Part shown: positions 10,040-19,581 of the stretch, one piece after another
How the letters are laid out: each line of letters begins with the position of its first letter
Position numbering within the stretch: the first letter of the stretch is position 1
From: Pseudomonas sp. B21-028
Lineage (GTDB): Bacteria; Pseudomonadota; Gammaproteobacteria; Pseudomonadales; Pseudomonadaceae
Reading direction: 5' to 3'
Assembly (NCBI RefSeq): GCF_024749045.1
Contig: NZ_CP087184.1
Location: 2,728,001 to 2,792,000, forward strand
DNA: 64,000 nucleotides
Notes under the pieces: generated by a model
Seen by the model: only the letters and a program-made list of their open reading frames with translations
Database searches by the model: none
Told to the model about the DNA's origin: nothing
Translations under genes and position numbers: made by a program

Positions 10040-10924
10040 ATGCCAGTCGATTCGGGTTTACAAGTGCGCGGGTTACGCAAGCGCTACAGCAATGGTGTCC
10101 AGGCGCTGGACGGTGTGGACCTGAGGGTCGGTCCCGGGATGTATGGGTTGCTGGGCCCCAACGGGGCCGGCAAGAGCAGCCTGATGCGCACACTGGCGAC
10201 CCTGCAGCAGCCGGACGCCGGCAGTATTCACCTGGATGGCGTGGACGTGCTGACCGACTCCAATCATCTGCGTCGACGCCTGGGCTATCTGCCGCAGCAG
10301 TTGGGCGCGTATCCGGGCGTCAGCGCGCGGGATCTGCTGGATCGTTTTGCCTGGCTGAAGGGCCGTACCCAGGCACGCCAGCGTCGGGAGGAAGTCGAGG
10401 CTCTGCTGGACAAGGTCAACCTGCAAGAAGCAGCGCACCGAGCCGTGGCCACGTATTCAGGCGGCATGTTGCGCCGGTTCGGAATCGCCATGGCCCTGGT
10501 GGGTTCGCCGCGGCTATTGATTGTCGACGAACCCACGGCGGGATTGGACCCGGCGGAGCGCAATCGCTTTCATCGGGTGCTGGCGGATGTCGCCGCCCAG
10601 TCCATTGTCTTGCTGTCGACCCATATCGTCGAGGACGTCGAGAACCTGTGCAGCCGCTTGGCGGTACTGGCCGGCGGGCGGATCATTGTCGAAGGCCGTC
10701 CGGCGGATCTGCTCGCGGCCGAGCAGGGTCGGCTGTGGGAGGCTTCGTTTGGCCGAGGCGAAACCTTGCCCGAGGCGCTGCATGTGGCGGCCAGCCCTGA
10801 CGGCAGTCGTGTCATCGTGCATGGCGAACGCCCTGTCGACCCGCGTTTCACGCCCCGGGCGCCGCGCCTGGAAGACATCTATTACCTGGCCCTGGCCCAG
10901 GCCGGTGAGGCGCTCGACGCATGA
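10040..10924 (+). CDS. ABC transporter ATP-binding protein
   Basis: 294 aa. Walker A GPNGAGKSS, signature YSGGMLRR and Walker B RLLIVDEPTAGLD are all present, followed by a switch histidine in LLSTHIVEDV, as in ABC-2 (CcmA/DrrA-like) ATPases. An upstream in-frame ATG at 9836 would add 68 residues of Arg/Pro-rich sequence with no family match. ATG 10040 has GGAG 7 nt upstream and begins directly at the ABC fold, so it is preferred. The stop overlaps the permease start by 4 bp (ATGA), indicating translational coupling. Together with the permease it probably exports or moves the siderophore or a precursor; the substrate is inferred from context only. Confidence 0.9.
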   Translation: MPVDSGLQVRGLRKRYSNGVQALDGVDLRVGPGMYGLLGPNGAGKSSLMRTLATLQQPDAGSIHLDGVDVLTDSNHLRRRLGYLPQQLGAYPGVSARDLLDRFAWLKGRTQARQRREEVEALLDKVNLQEAAHRAVATYSGGMLRRFGIAMALVGSPRLLIVDEPTAGLDPAERNRFHRVLADVAAQSIVLLSTHIVEDVENLCSRLAVLAGGRIIVEGRPADLLAAEQGRLWEASFGRGETLPEALHVAASPDGSRVIVHGERPVDPRFTPRAPRLEDIYYLALAQAGEALDA

Positions 10925-13900
10925 GTACGTTCGCTCTGCTGATGCGCGAGGCCTGGGTGGAAGTGCGCGCCGGGCTGCGCAGCGGCATCCCTTTGCTGGT
11001 GTTTCTCGGTCTGACCGGCTATCTGCTGATGTCGCTGACCAACGCGGATTACGTACAGAAAATGGGCGCCAGCGACATCGCCCGCAATGCGCCGAGCCTG
11101 ATCTACCTGATGTCGTGCGGGTGCATGTTCTTCCTGTTTTTTGCCTGGGCCTGGGTCTTTGCCCAGCCGGCGCTCAGGGATCGCAAGGCGCAACTGGAGG
11201 AGGTCCTGCTGGCCTTGCCGCTGTCATTACCGACCCTGTTATGGGGCCGGTTCATCGGCGCTGCCGTGGTCGGCGGGTTGCTTGCCAGTTCGTTGATTGT
11301 CGGGTTTCTGGTCAGCCCTGTACTGGGCTGGCTGGGTTGGGTGCCGATGGCGAGCATCGGGGCGCCGGCGTGGCCGGCCCTGGGTTTTGCCTGGGTGGCC
11401 TTGCTGTTGCCGGTGAGCACCGGTATCGGTGCCCTGTATTACCTGCTGGCCTTGCGCAGTCGAGGCCTGGCCGCGCCCTTTGGCCTGGCCACGGTATTGA
11501 TGCTGTTGTGGATGTTCGCCGTGGTGGTGCTCAAGGGTGGGCATATCAACCCGCTGTTGGCCGCGAGCCTCGATCCGTCGTTGTTCACCTTTGCCCAGGC
11601 CCAGGTGGAAACCTGGACCGCTGCTCAAAAATCCCAGTCCTTACTGGCATTGACACCGGGATTCTGGCTCAACAGGGGCCTGTGGTGCGCAGTGCCGTTG
11701 CTGCTGCTCGCCGGGGTGCTGGCCCGAATCAGTCGTCAGGGTCTGATGGGGCGTCGCGGCGGTGCGTTGCTGGCGGAACCGCCAATGCGTCTGGCCCCCA
11801 CCGTTCGTTTGCCGGGGGCGTTAGCAGCCTCTCATTGGTCGGTGGCTTTGTGGCGTGAGACCCGCTGGCAATTGCGGCAGATAGCCGCCCGCAAGATCTG
11901 GTGGGTGGCGCTTGGCTTGTTGCTGGTAATGGGGATGCTCAGTGGCTTTGTTCACGTGGTCTGGCATGCCCGGGGAGCGATGGTGCCCCGTGCGGATCTG
12001 ATCCTGCCGCTGCTGTCCAGTGCCTTGTTCCTGGTGATTGCGTTCATCATCGCGGCGCTGGTGGGGCTGGTGAGCCGGCGTGATGACGTGGAAGGGCTGG
12101 ATGCGATGTTGCAGGCGACCCCCGCACCGGTGTGGTTGCGCCTGCTGGGGCGTGCGGCCTGCGTAACAATCACCACGTTGATGCTGGCCCTGGTGCCCGG
12201 CCTGGCCAGCCTGCTGATCAGCGCCATCACCGCGCCTGGCAGCATGGCGCCGGGTTTTGTGCTGATCTATCAGGGGTTGGTCTTCGCGCCGCCCCTCTTG
12301 GAGTTGGCGATGTTGACGGTGCTGGTTCATGCACTGATTCGTCGCGCCGGCCTGGCGTACGCCACTTCGATGCTGCTGACGTTTTTCCTGGTGCTCAACC
12401 ACGAGCTCGGCCTGGTCAGCTATCCGCCGTATGAAATGGCGATCCCCGGCCATGTGGCCCTGTCTGGCCTCACGGGCTGGGCGCCCTGGTTGCCCTTTCT
12501 CACGACCTTGGCGAGCTGGAAACTGGCCGGATGCCTGGTGATGGTGGCGATCGCTGCATTGTTCTTGCCTCGCGGGCCGCAACGGCGGCGTTTGATGGAT
12601 ATGCGTCAACACCTGATGGGGGTGCCCGGAGTCCTGCTGGCGTTGGGGGCCACAGGCATGCTCGGCAGCGGCGTGATGTTGCACCGTCAGTTGGTGGAGC
12701 GTGGCGATTACCAGTCCGCCGTGCAGGCGCGTGCCGAGCGCGCGGCCTGGGAACAGCGCTGGCTGGCCGGCGCCGGAGCCTGGCAGGTAGCGGGCGGCCG
12801 TCTGCGATTGAGGGTCGATCGTTCGAACCGACGGATCGAGGGGCATTGGGCCCTGGACGGGGTGACCGCTGCCAAGGGGCATCTGGATGCAGAATTGCCT
12901 CCCGGCACACAGGTCACCACCGTCAGTGTCATGGGCCGTCCGGTGACCTTTGAACAGGCAACGGATCACCTGCGAGTGCCGTTGAACGAGTGTGCGGTGG
13001 CTGGCTGCAGCGTGGAGCTGAACTGGACCCTGGACGCCATCGGATGGCCTGGCGAAGGCGAAGGCTTCTGGCTAGGCCCCCACGGTGTCTGGCTGGAGGC
13101 ACGCCGAGTCATGCCACGCCTGGGCGTCGACAGTGAACGCGGGTTGCGGGCACCGGTACAACGCAGCGAAGCCGGGTTATCGTCCGAGGCGCCGATGCTG
13201 CCAGCCGGTTCGGCCGTTGCGGCGTACGCCATGGCTCCTGCGGGCACCTGGCACTGGCTGATCGAGACCGACACTCAGTCCATCAGTGCCAGCAGCCAGG
13301 GTCCCCTGGACTTTGCCTATACGTGGACAACGAAAGCGTCCGTGCAAGCCCTTCGGGGCATGCAGGTGCTGACAGATGCTGGCCGTTTGCACACCGCTGG
13401 CGAGGTGCGCGAAGACCTGGATGCCATGGCCGCTTGTGTGGCAAGGCGCCTGGGCAGCTGCCCCAAGGTCGACCAGGTGAGTCAGTGGCCGACCGGCATG
13501 GGCCCGAGTCGCTTGAGCAATGGTCATCTGCTGCTGGGGCAGACGCCCGATTGGGATGTGGCAGAGACGGGCGTCGGACGTTGGACGCGGCGCAGCCATA
13601 TCGCCGAGCTGCTGGCGCGCCAAGTGTTGATCGATGCAAGTGACCTGCGCCAGGCGCCGGGCTACCTGTTGCTCAGCCAGGGCATCGCCGGAGCCATCGG
13701 CTTGCTATGCGTGGGTGACGTCGATGGTCCGCAAGCCCGGTCGACGCTGGTCAAGCTCAAGGCCGAAGACTTGACCCGGGCATTGGGTGGCGACGGTGAG
13801 CCCATCGGCACCCTGGCCGAGGCCCGTGAACAGAGCTGGGCGGCGTCTTATGCGCCCTTGGTCAGCCTGGAATGGGTGGCCGGCCAGAGCCCCGAACAGC

Positions 13901-14025
13901 TGACGGCGTTGACCGCCGGGATCCGAGCCGGCCAGGGATGGCCCTCTGCGATACGCGGCCTGCTGGGCCCGCCTTCCGATCAAGCGGTCACCGGAGCGCT
14001 CGAGCGCTGGGGGAAGCCGCAATGA
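10921..14025 (+). CDS. ABC-2 permease fused to degenerate M1-peptidase-like domain
   Basis: 1034 aa. Residues ~15-580 contain two sets of hydrophobic segments (e.g. LIYLMSCGCMFFLFFAWAW), as in ABC-2 permeases. Residues ~610-1034 are soluble and resemble the M1 aminopeptidase-like half of ABC/M1 fusion proteins: WLGPHGVWLEARRVMPRLG followed by DSERGLR matches their N-domain signature, and PGYLLLSQGIAGA matches the helix that normally carries the third zinc ligand. The zinc motif HExxH is absent and the third-ligand Glu position is Gln (LLSQ), so peptidase activity is unlikely. The gene is coupled to the ATPase gene upstream and 33 bp before a TonB receptor, giving an exporter/receptor operon. 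The domain boundary is approximate. Confidence 0.82.
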   Translation: MSTFALLMREAWVEVRAGLRSGIPLLVFLGLTGYLLMSLTNADYVQKMGASDIARNAPSLIYLMSCGCMFFLFFAWAWVFAQPALRDRKAQLEEVLLALPLSLPTLLWGRFIGAAVVGGLLASSLIVGFLVSPVLGWLGWVPMASIGAPAWPALGFAWVALLLPVSTGIGALYYLLALRSRGLAAPFGLATVLMLLWMFAVVVLKGGHINPLLAASLDPSLFTFAQAQVETWTAAQKSQSLLALTPGFWLNRGLWCAVPLLLLAGVLARISRQGLMGRRGGALLAEPPMRLAPTVRLPGALAASHWSVALWRETRWQLRQIAARKIWWVALGLLLVMGMLSGFVHVVWHARGAMVPRADLILPLLSSALFLVIAFIIAALVGLVSRRDDVEGLDAMLQATPAPVWLRLLGRAACVTITTLMLALVPGLASLLISAITAPGSMAPGFVLIYQGLVFAPPLLELAMLTVLVHALIRRAGLAYATSMLLTFFLVLNHELGLVSYPPYEMAIPGHVALSGLTGWAPWLPFLTTLASWKLAGCLVMVAIAALFLPRGPQRRRLMDMRQHLMGVPGVLLALGATGMLGSGVMLHRQLVERGDYQSAVQARAERAAWEQRWLAGAGAWQVAGGRLRLRVDRSNRRIEGHWALDGVTAAKGHLDAELPPGTQVTTVSVMGRPVTFEQATDHLRVPLNECAVAGCSVELNWTLDAIGWPGEGEGFWLGPHGVWLEARRVMPRLGVDSERGLRAPVQRSEAGLSSEAPMLPAGSAVAAYAMAPAGTWHWLIETDTQSISASSQGPLDFAYTWTTKASVQALRGMQVLTDAGRLHTAGEVREDLDAMAACVARRLGSCPKVDQVSQWPTGMGPSRLSNGHLLLGQTPDWDVAETGVGRWTRRSHIAELLARQVLIDASDLRQAPGYLLLSQGIAGAIGLLCVGDVDGPQARSTLVKLKAEDLTRALGGDGEPIGTLAEAREQSWAASYAPLVSLEWVAGQSPEQLTALTAGIRAGQGWPSAIRGLLGPPSDQAVTGALERWGKPQ

Positions 14026-14058
14026 ATTCTATCCATCCCTTATTCCTGGAACTGTCTC

Positions 14059-16209
14059 ATGCCGCCTGAATCTTCTCTCAAGCCGTTACGTCGTCCCGTC
14101 GGCTGGCAGGTCAATGTACTGACTCAAACCATGGCTCTGACCCTGTCCAGCCAAATGTGCACCGCTTATGCCACAGACTACCAGCCGGCCACTGTAGCGC
14201 CGCAAACCATCGAGTTGGCGCCGCTGACCGTCAGCGCCCGGCTCACTCAGGAAAGTGCCTTGGACATTCCCTTTGGCCTTTCGGTGATCGATGGGCAAGC
14301 ACTGGAAACGCGTCGGCTGCGATCCCTTGAAGACGCGCTGCGTGCCACGCCAGGGGTGGATGTCAACTCCTGGGGCGGCGCCAACGATGCCAACGTGCGT
14401 ATCCGTGGTGTCGGTTCTCTCAACCAGATGAGCATGGACGACGGTTCCGTGGTGCTGAATGTCGACGGTGTGCCGATGTCGGTGCGCAATGCCGCGATGG
14501 CGACCCTGGACGTACAGCAAGTCGAAGTCCTCAAGGGACCCCAAGGCACGTTGTTCGGACGTAACAGCGAGGCGGGGGCGATCAACGTCACCACCCGCAA
14601 ACCCACTCGCGAGGTGGAAGGTTACGTACGCGGCGAAGTCGGCAATCAGGGCCAGTTCATGACCGAGGGCGCGGTGGGAGGTCCATTGACAGCCACTCTG
14701 GCCGGGCGCATCGCGGTGAGGCGCAGCGGTTTTGACAATTGGGTCGATGATCAACAGGACGGCGACCCGATGACCAGGCCTCGGGACCTTGCCTGGCGGG
14801 GCAGCCTGCTTTGGGACAACGACCAGGACACCACCGGGCTGCTGACCGCCGAACGCCAACGTGCCGACCAATACGCTGGCCTGGAGATGCTCCGGCCCTT
14901 TGGCGATCGCCCGACCCTGGATTACACCCCTGGGGTGTTCGATGACAACCGCAAGACCAACGAGCGCTATTCCCTTGAACTCAACCACGACCTGGCGCAG
15001 GCGCGGATCACCTCCATCAGTGCGTATACCAGCACCGACTTCAACGCGGTCAAGGGCTACGATCGCAACATTACCCGCGAGCTGTACGGCACCCCGTTCG
15101 AATACCTGATCGAAGACTCGGCCCGCGAGCAGGTGTGGAGCCAGGACCTGCGCCTGGGCTCGCTGGCAGATGACGAGGTGTTCTGGGTGACCGGCGTCAA
15201 CCTATCGCGGTCCGAACGCAGTTTCGATTCCGACAACTTTACCAACGGCGCACAGCAGCGGCGCGACTTCAGCACCAACAGTTATGCCGGCTATGGAGAG
15301 ATCACTTTTCCGATTGCCGAAGATTGGAAACTCACCACCGGCCTGCGCCACACTTGGGATCGCAAGACCTATGGCGCGAATTATTCCAGCGCGGGTAGCC
15401 AGGTCGGCGACAACCGCAGCCTGCGGGACAACTACAGCACCGGACGGGTGGCGCTGTCCTATGCGCTGACGCCGCAGACCAACCTGTACGCGGTTCTGTC
15501 GCGGGGCTATAAATCCGCCGGTTTCAACGATTACGCCACGTCAGTCAAAGACAGTGAAGCGTACAAGGCGGCCAAGGTGAACGCCGCCGAGGTGGGCTTC
15601 AAGCATGAAAGTGACGAGGGGGGCTTCAACCTGGAAGGGGCGTTGTTCATCACCCGCGTCCAGGATGACCATTTGCTGGGGTACGACTTCAACACCCTGG
15701 CCGTCAGCGCGGTGAATGCCGACACGCGCAGCAAGGGCGCCGAGTTGTCGAGCACCTGGCACGTGACCGACGAGCTGACCCTGGGCAGCGCGGTGAGCTA
15801 CACCAATGCGGTGGTGACGTCCGATGCGCCGGGTGTGTCCGGTGGTGATGTGGCCGCCGGCAGTCGGGTACCGGATGTCCCATTATGGAGTGGGAATTTC
15901 AGCGTTGCCTGGCAGAAGGAGATAGGTGAGTTCCTGGGGTTGCCGGCGCCGCGGCTCAATACGTTGCTCAACTATAGGGTGCAGAAAAATCGCCCGGCTG
16001 ACGCCCAGAACCACTATGACCTCAAAGGCTACGCCAAGCTTGATCTGCATCTGGGTCTGCAGAGCGGTGATTCTGAGGTGTACCTGTGGGGCGATAACTT
16101 GCTGGATGCGCGCTATGACCTGTATGGCTCGTATTCCACTGATCAGGTGCTGACCGGGATGCCCGGCAGAGGCCGGTCGGCGGGAGTGGGGTACAGCTAT
16201 TCATTCTGA
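14059..16209 (+). CDS. TonB-dependent outer-membrane siderophore receptor (FyuA-like), copy 1
   Basis: 716 aa. After an atypical long leader (residues ~1-40) comes a plug domain (IPFGLSVIDGQALETRRL, VEVLKGPQGTLFGRNS, GAINVTTRKPTR), then a 22-strand-type barrel ending in aromatic FGYSYSF-like residues (GVGYSYSF). A TonB-box-like stretch IELAPLTVSA precedes the plug. Motifs RGYKSAGFNDY and NLLDARYDLYGSY resemble the yersiniabactin/pesticin receptor FyuA, which fits the Cy-type NRPS nearby. It is the third gene after the ABC ATPase and permease (33-bp gap) and is probably iron regulated through the Fur site at 9756. Uptake of the cluster's own ferri-siderophore is inferred. Confidence 0.9.
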   Translation: MPPESSLKPLRRPVGWQVNVLTQTMALTLSSQMCTAYATDYQPATVAPQTIELAPLTVSARLTQESALDIPFGLSVIDGQALETRRLRSLEDALRATPGVDVNSWGGANDANVRIRGVGSLNQMSMDDGSVVLNVDGVPMSVRNAAMATLDVQQVEVLKGPQGTLFGRNSEAGAINVTTRKPTREVEGYVRGEVGNQGQFMTEGAVGGPLTATLAGRIAVRRSGFDNWVDDQQDGDPMTRPRDLAWRGSLLWDNDQDTTGLLTAERQRADQYAGLEMLRPFGDRPTLDYTPGVFDDNRKTNERYSLELNHDLAQARITSISAYTSTDFNAVKGYDRNITRELYGTPFEYLIEDSAREQVWSQDLRLGSLADDEVFWVTGVNLSRSERSFDSDNFTNGAQQRRDFSTNSYAGYGEITFPIAEDWKLTTGLRHTWDRKTYGANYSSAGSQVGDNRSLRDNYSTGRVALSYALTPQTNLYAVLSRGYKSAGFNDYATSVKDSEAYKAAKVNAAEVGFKHESDEGGFNLEGALFITRVQDDHLLGYDFNTLAVSAVNADTRSKGAELSSTWHVTDELTLGSAVSYTNAVVTSDAPGVSGGDVAAGSRVPDVPLWSGNFSVAWQKEIGEFLGLPAPRLNTLLNYRVQKNRPADAQNHYDLKGYAKLDLHLGLQSGDSEVYLWGDNLLDARYDLYGSYSTDQVLTGMPGRGRSAGVGYSYSF

Positions 16210-16222
16210 AGACGCTAGGAGA

Positions 16223-16241
16223 GGGCAGGGTCAAGCTGCCC
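16223..16241. terminator. Possible bidirectional hairpin between convergent receptors
   Basis: A 6-bp stem GGGCAG/CTGCCC with a 7-nt loop sits in the 42-bp gap between two convergent receptor genes. There is no clear T-run on either side, so a terminator role is inferred only from position. Confidence 0.35.
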
Positions 16242-16251
16242 CCTGCGAAGC

Positions 16252-18372
16252 TCAGAATTGATAGGTGTAGCCGACGCCCAGGGTGCGGCGTCGTGCCGGT
16301 GCACCGTAGGCAACTGGGGCACTGTAGAAACCGTAGGTGTCGTAGGTCTGGTTCAGCAGGTTGTCGGCAAAGGCGTAGATTTCGCCGAACTTGCCTTCCA
16401 GGCCCGTGCGCAGGTCGAGCTTCTCGTAGTTGTCCAGGTTGAAATGGTTCTGCGGGTCGGCGGCCCGTTCCCCCACCAGACGGTAATTGAGGCTGGTGTT
16501 GAGGGTGGTATCCCCCAGGCTGGCGACGCTGCCCAACGGGTGTTTCCAGGTGGCGCTGAAGTTGCCGCTCCAGCGCGGTACATCCGGGGTGCTGTTACCG
16601 GCTGCGACATCGCCTGCCTGAATGCCACTGACCGAGCTGGTGATCTTCGCATCCAGGTAGGTGACGCTGGCGGACAACGTCAGCGTCTCGTCGAAGTGCC
16701 AGGTGCCTTCCAGTTCGGCGCCACGGGTACGGGTGTCGGCGTTGAAGGCATTGGTGGCGAAGGTCGCGGCGTTGTAGCCCAACAAGTGATCATCGTGGAC
16801 GCGGGTATAGAACAATGCGCCGTTGAGACTGCGACTGCGGTCATCGGCTTCGCTTTTGAAGCCCAGTTCGACGGTTCTGCTGGACGCGGCCTTGTAGGGC
16901 ACGCTGTCAGTGGTTTGCGCGGCATAGTCGTTGAAACCACCGGACTTGTAGCCTCGGGCCAGTTGCACGTAGAGATTGGTTTGCGAGGTCACGGCGTAAC
17001 TCAGGGCCACGCGGCCGGTGCCGTAATTGTCCGTCAGCTTGCGCGAATCCTCGATGGCACTGGCCCCGGTAAAGTATTGGCCATTGTAGGTCTTGCGGTC
17101 CCAGGAATGGCGGTAGCCGGTGGTCAATTTCAAACGTTCAGTCAGCGGGAAGGTAATCTCGCCGTAACCGGCGTAGGTGTTGGTCGTGAAGTCCCGCAGC
17201 TTGGCGCTGGAAGTGCCGTAGGTATCGCGTGGGGTGTCGTAGCTGCGCTCGTTGCGGCTGGCAGTCAGGCCCGTGACCCAGAATACATCGGCGTCGGGCA
17301 ATGAACCCAGGTGCAAGTCCTGGCTCCAGCTGCGTTCGAAAGATTTATCCACCGCCCAGTATTCGCTCGGGGTGCCATAGAGCGCGCCCATCAGCTTGCT
17401 GTCGTAGGCAACCAGGCCTTCGAAGTCGACGATGGAGGTGGCCGTGGTGGAGGTCAGTCGGCTGTTTGCGAAGTCATGATCGACCTTGATCGCGTAGCGC
17501 TCGGTGGTCTTGTAGTTGTCATCAAACAAACCGGAGGTCAAGTCCAGCTCGGGGTCGCTGCCGTATGGACGCAACATCAGAACGTTGGCGGCACGTTCGG
17601 TTTGTTGCCGCTCGGCACTGAACAGCGCCTGGGTGTCATCGTTGAGGTCCCAGAGCACGCTGGCCCGGTAGGCTTCGTTGCGCGGCCTGGTGATGGGGCG
17701 GTTGGTCTGCTCATTGTCGATCCAGCTGTCGTAGCCGGCGCGGCGTACCGCCAGGCGGCCGCTGAGCTGTTCACTGATGGGACCGCCCACCGCACCTTCA
17801 GTGAGGAACTGGCCTTGTTGACCGACTTCAGCGCGCACATAGCCTGCCAATTCTCGCGTCGGTTGGCGGGTGGTGATGTTGACCGCGCCGGCCTGGCCAA
17901 TGGCACCGGACAGCGTGCCTTGCGGTCCCTTGAGCACTTCGATGCGGTCGATGTCTAGGGTTTCGAAACCCAGGCTGCGGGATGAAACCGGCGCACCGTC
18001 GACGTTGAAGGCCACCGAACTGTCGTCCATCGACATCTGGTACAGCGACCCGACGCCCCGGATCATCACATTGAAATCATTCGGGCCGCCGGATGAATTG
18101 ACACTGACGCCGGACGTATTGCGCAGCGCGCTTTCCAGCGTGTCGAGACGCTGGGTCCGCAGTTGTTCGCCCTCGATGACATTCAGGCTGATGGGCACTT
18201 CCTTGGGATCTTCCTGCTCCATCCGGGCAGTCACCATCGAGGCCGGCAGCTGCATGGGCTCACTGGTGGCGGCGAACACCGGATTGGCCAATGTCCAACC
18301 GATCATTGTTGTTATAGTATAACGCTTGTTGGAGGTTCGACGGATCGCCGTCGGATGATGCCGAGTGGACAT
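16252..18372 (-). CDS. TonB-dependent outer-membrane siderophore receptor (FyuA-like), copy 2
   Basis: 706 aa from ATG 18372. A further upstream in-frame ATG at 18474 would add 34 residues and run into the Fur-like box, so it is rejected. Signal peptide with TMIGWTLANPVFAA, then plug motifs VPISLNVIEGEQL and IEVLKGPQGTLSG, and barrel motifs ARGYKSGGFNDY and NLLNQTYDTYGFY. It is clearly paralogous to the receptor at 14059-16209 along its whole length, but the plug has GTLSGAIGQAG where copy 1 has GTLFGRNSEAG. It is convergent with copy 1 and divergent from the AraC gene, with a Fur-like box 88 bp upstream. It may take up a related or rival ferri-siderophore. Confidence 0.9.
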   Translation of the reverse strand: MSTRHHPTAIRRTSNKRYTITTMIGWTLANPVFAATSEPMQLPASMVTARMEQEDPKEVPISLNVIEGEQLRTQRLDTLESALRNTSGVSVNSSGGPNDFNVMIRGVGSLYQMSMDDSSVAFNVDGAPVSSRSLGFETLDIDRIEVLKGPQGTLSGAIGQAGAVNITTRQPTRELAGYVRAEVGQQGQFLTEGAVGGPISEQLSGRLAVRRAGYDSWIDNEQTNRPITRPRNEAYRASVLWDLNDDTQALFSAERQQTERAANVLMLRPYGSDPELDLTSGLFDDNYKTTERYAIKVDHDFANSRLTSTTATSIVDFEGLVAYDSKLMGALYGTPSEYWAVDKSFERSWSQDLHLGSLPDADVFWVTGLTASRNERSYDTPRDTYGTSSAKLRDFTTNTYAGYGEITFPLTERLKLTTGYRHSWDRKTYNGQYFTGASAIEDSRKLTDNYGTGRVALSYAVTSQTNLYVQLARGYKSGGFNDYAAQTTDSVPYKAASSRTVELGFKSEADDRSRSLNGALFYTRVHDDHLLGYNAATFATNAFNADTRTRGAELEGTWHFDETLTLSASVTYLDAKITSSVSGIQAGDVAAGNSTPDVPRWSGNFSATWKHPLGSVASLGDTTLNTSLNYRLVGERAADPQNHFNLDNYEKLDLRTGLEGKFGEIYAFADNLLNQTYDTYGFYSAPVAYGAPARRRTLGVGYTYQF

Positions 18373-18459
18373 GATGGAACCTTGACTGAGGAATTCTCGT
18401 TTATCGCGCGTTGCGGGGTGGCAACGGCCGTCTGGCGGAGCAACTGCATCCGAACAAAT

Positions 18460-18478
18460 GATAGTGATTATCAATTGC
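18460..18478. promoter_or_regulatory. Fur-box-like site between receptor copy 2 and AraC regulator
   Basis: Read on the minus strand, the 19-mer matches the Fur consensus at 15 of 19 positions (by eye), including an uninterrupted TGATAATCA core. It is placed to control both divergent genes (88 bp before the receptor, 60 bp before the regulator). Confidence 0.7.
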
Positions 18479-18537
18479 GTGTAACCACCCCAATGTGATC
18501 TGATTCGAACCGGATCCGGTCATCAAGGAGATTCAAG

Positions 18538-19527
18538 ATGTCAGCCGTTTATGAGGGGGCAAGGGACTCAATGCCGATCTCGCGCATTACCGCAAATGGG
18601 TTCGGGGACGAGTTCGGTCCGGGCACTCAATGCCGCGTGATCCGAGTGATGTTGCAGGAGGGGCTGGACGTCGTGCGCTGGCAAAGCACGTTCGAACAGC
18701 CGATGGAAATGCCTCTGCACGATGATAGCGAGCGCATTCATTTCAGCTTTACCAACGTGCTCAAGGGCAAGGCGACCTGTAGTTTTCATGACGGACGCCG
18801 CCAGCGGCGCTACGCCATCGACGAAGGCTCGGGCAATATCAGTTTCGGTCGCTGCCATCACGGCTTTTATCACCAGCACGGTGAGATCGATAACGTCACT
18901 GTCATGATTCGTCCCGAGCTGTTGTCGCAGTGGGAGCTGGAGATCGATCCGACGTTGCACAAGGCGCTGAACTGCGACCACTGTTTTCTCGAAGGTCATC
19001 GCAGCGTCGAAATGAGTGCGACGGCGCATATGCTTGGCAGCGCGATGGAGCAGGGCTCCAATGCGTCCGCTTTGCCAGCTCGCAGCAGCCTTTGGCTGTA
19101 CGGGCAGAGCGTGACCTTGGTCAGCCTGTTTCTGGAGGCGCGCAGGGATGTGGGCTGTACCTGTCGCATCAGCCACACCGACCGTCGACGTCTGGTACGG
19201 GCGCGAGACCGCTTGCTCGAAGACTTGGGCAAAGCCCCCAGCCTGTCGGAGCTGGCCCGGGAAGCGGGGATGAGTCAACCCAAACTGACCCGGGGGTTCC
19301 GTCAATTGTTCTTGAACAGTGTCTATGGCGTGTTCCAGCAGGCGCGCATGACCCAGGCCCGCAACCGGTTATTGACCGGTAATGAGTCAGTGATGCGTAT
19401 CGCCTCGGACTTGGGTTATGCCAATGCCAGTCATTTCGCCACGGCGTTTCGTAAGCAATTCGGGATCAACCCGTCGATTCTCAAGAATGGCGGGCGAAGC
19501 CGATCATTCGGTACCGGTGCGTCCTGA
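18538..19527 (+). CDS. AraC-family transcriptional regulator, PchR-like
   Basis: 329 aa, start supported by AAGGAG 8 nt upstream. The N-terminal ~220 residues form an effector-binding half (VVRWQSTFEQPMEMP, NISFGRCHHGFYHQHG). The C-terminal ~100 residues carry the two helix-turn-helix units of AraC proteins (SLSELAREAGMSQPKLTRGF and VMRIASDLGYANASHFATAF). This layout and the setting beside TonB receptors and Cy-type NRPS genes resemble PchR, which senses a ferri-siderophore and activates its synthesis and uptake genes. The Fur-like box 60 bp upstream suggests expression under iron limitation. Effector identity is inference. Confidence 0.88.
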   Translation: MSAVYEGARDSMPISRITANGFGDEFGPGTQCRVIRVMLQEGLDVVRWQSTFEQPMEMPLHDDSERIHFSFTNVLKGKATCSFHDGRRQRRYAIDEGSGNISFGRCHHGFYHQHGEIDNVTVMIRPELLSQWELEIDPTLHKALNCDHCFLEGHRSVEMSATAHMLGSAMEQGSNASALPARSSLWLYGQSVTLVSLFLEARRDVGCTCRISHTDRRRLVRARDRLLEDLGKAPSLSELAREAGMSQPKLTRGFRQLFLNSVYGVFQQARMTQARNRLLTGNESVMRIASDLGYANASHFATAFRKQFGINPSILKNGGRSRSFGTGAS

Positions 19528-19581
19528 ATTTATGCGGAGCGCAGACAACTGCCGTTCCCACCGTGTTCTGGCCAACCGCTC

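Noticed and set aside
12411..12425. HE pair (NHELGL) in the ABC permease as a possible zinc site
   Set aside because: It is in a membrane segment and lacks the second His of HExxH.
16223..16241. Strong intrinsic terminator between the receptors
   Set aside because: Stem is short and no T-run follows on either strand; kept only as a low-confidence hairpin.
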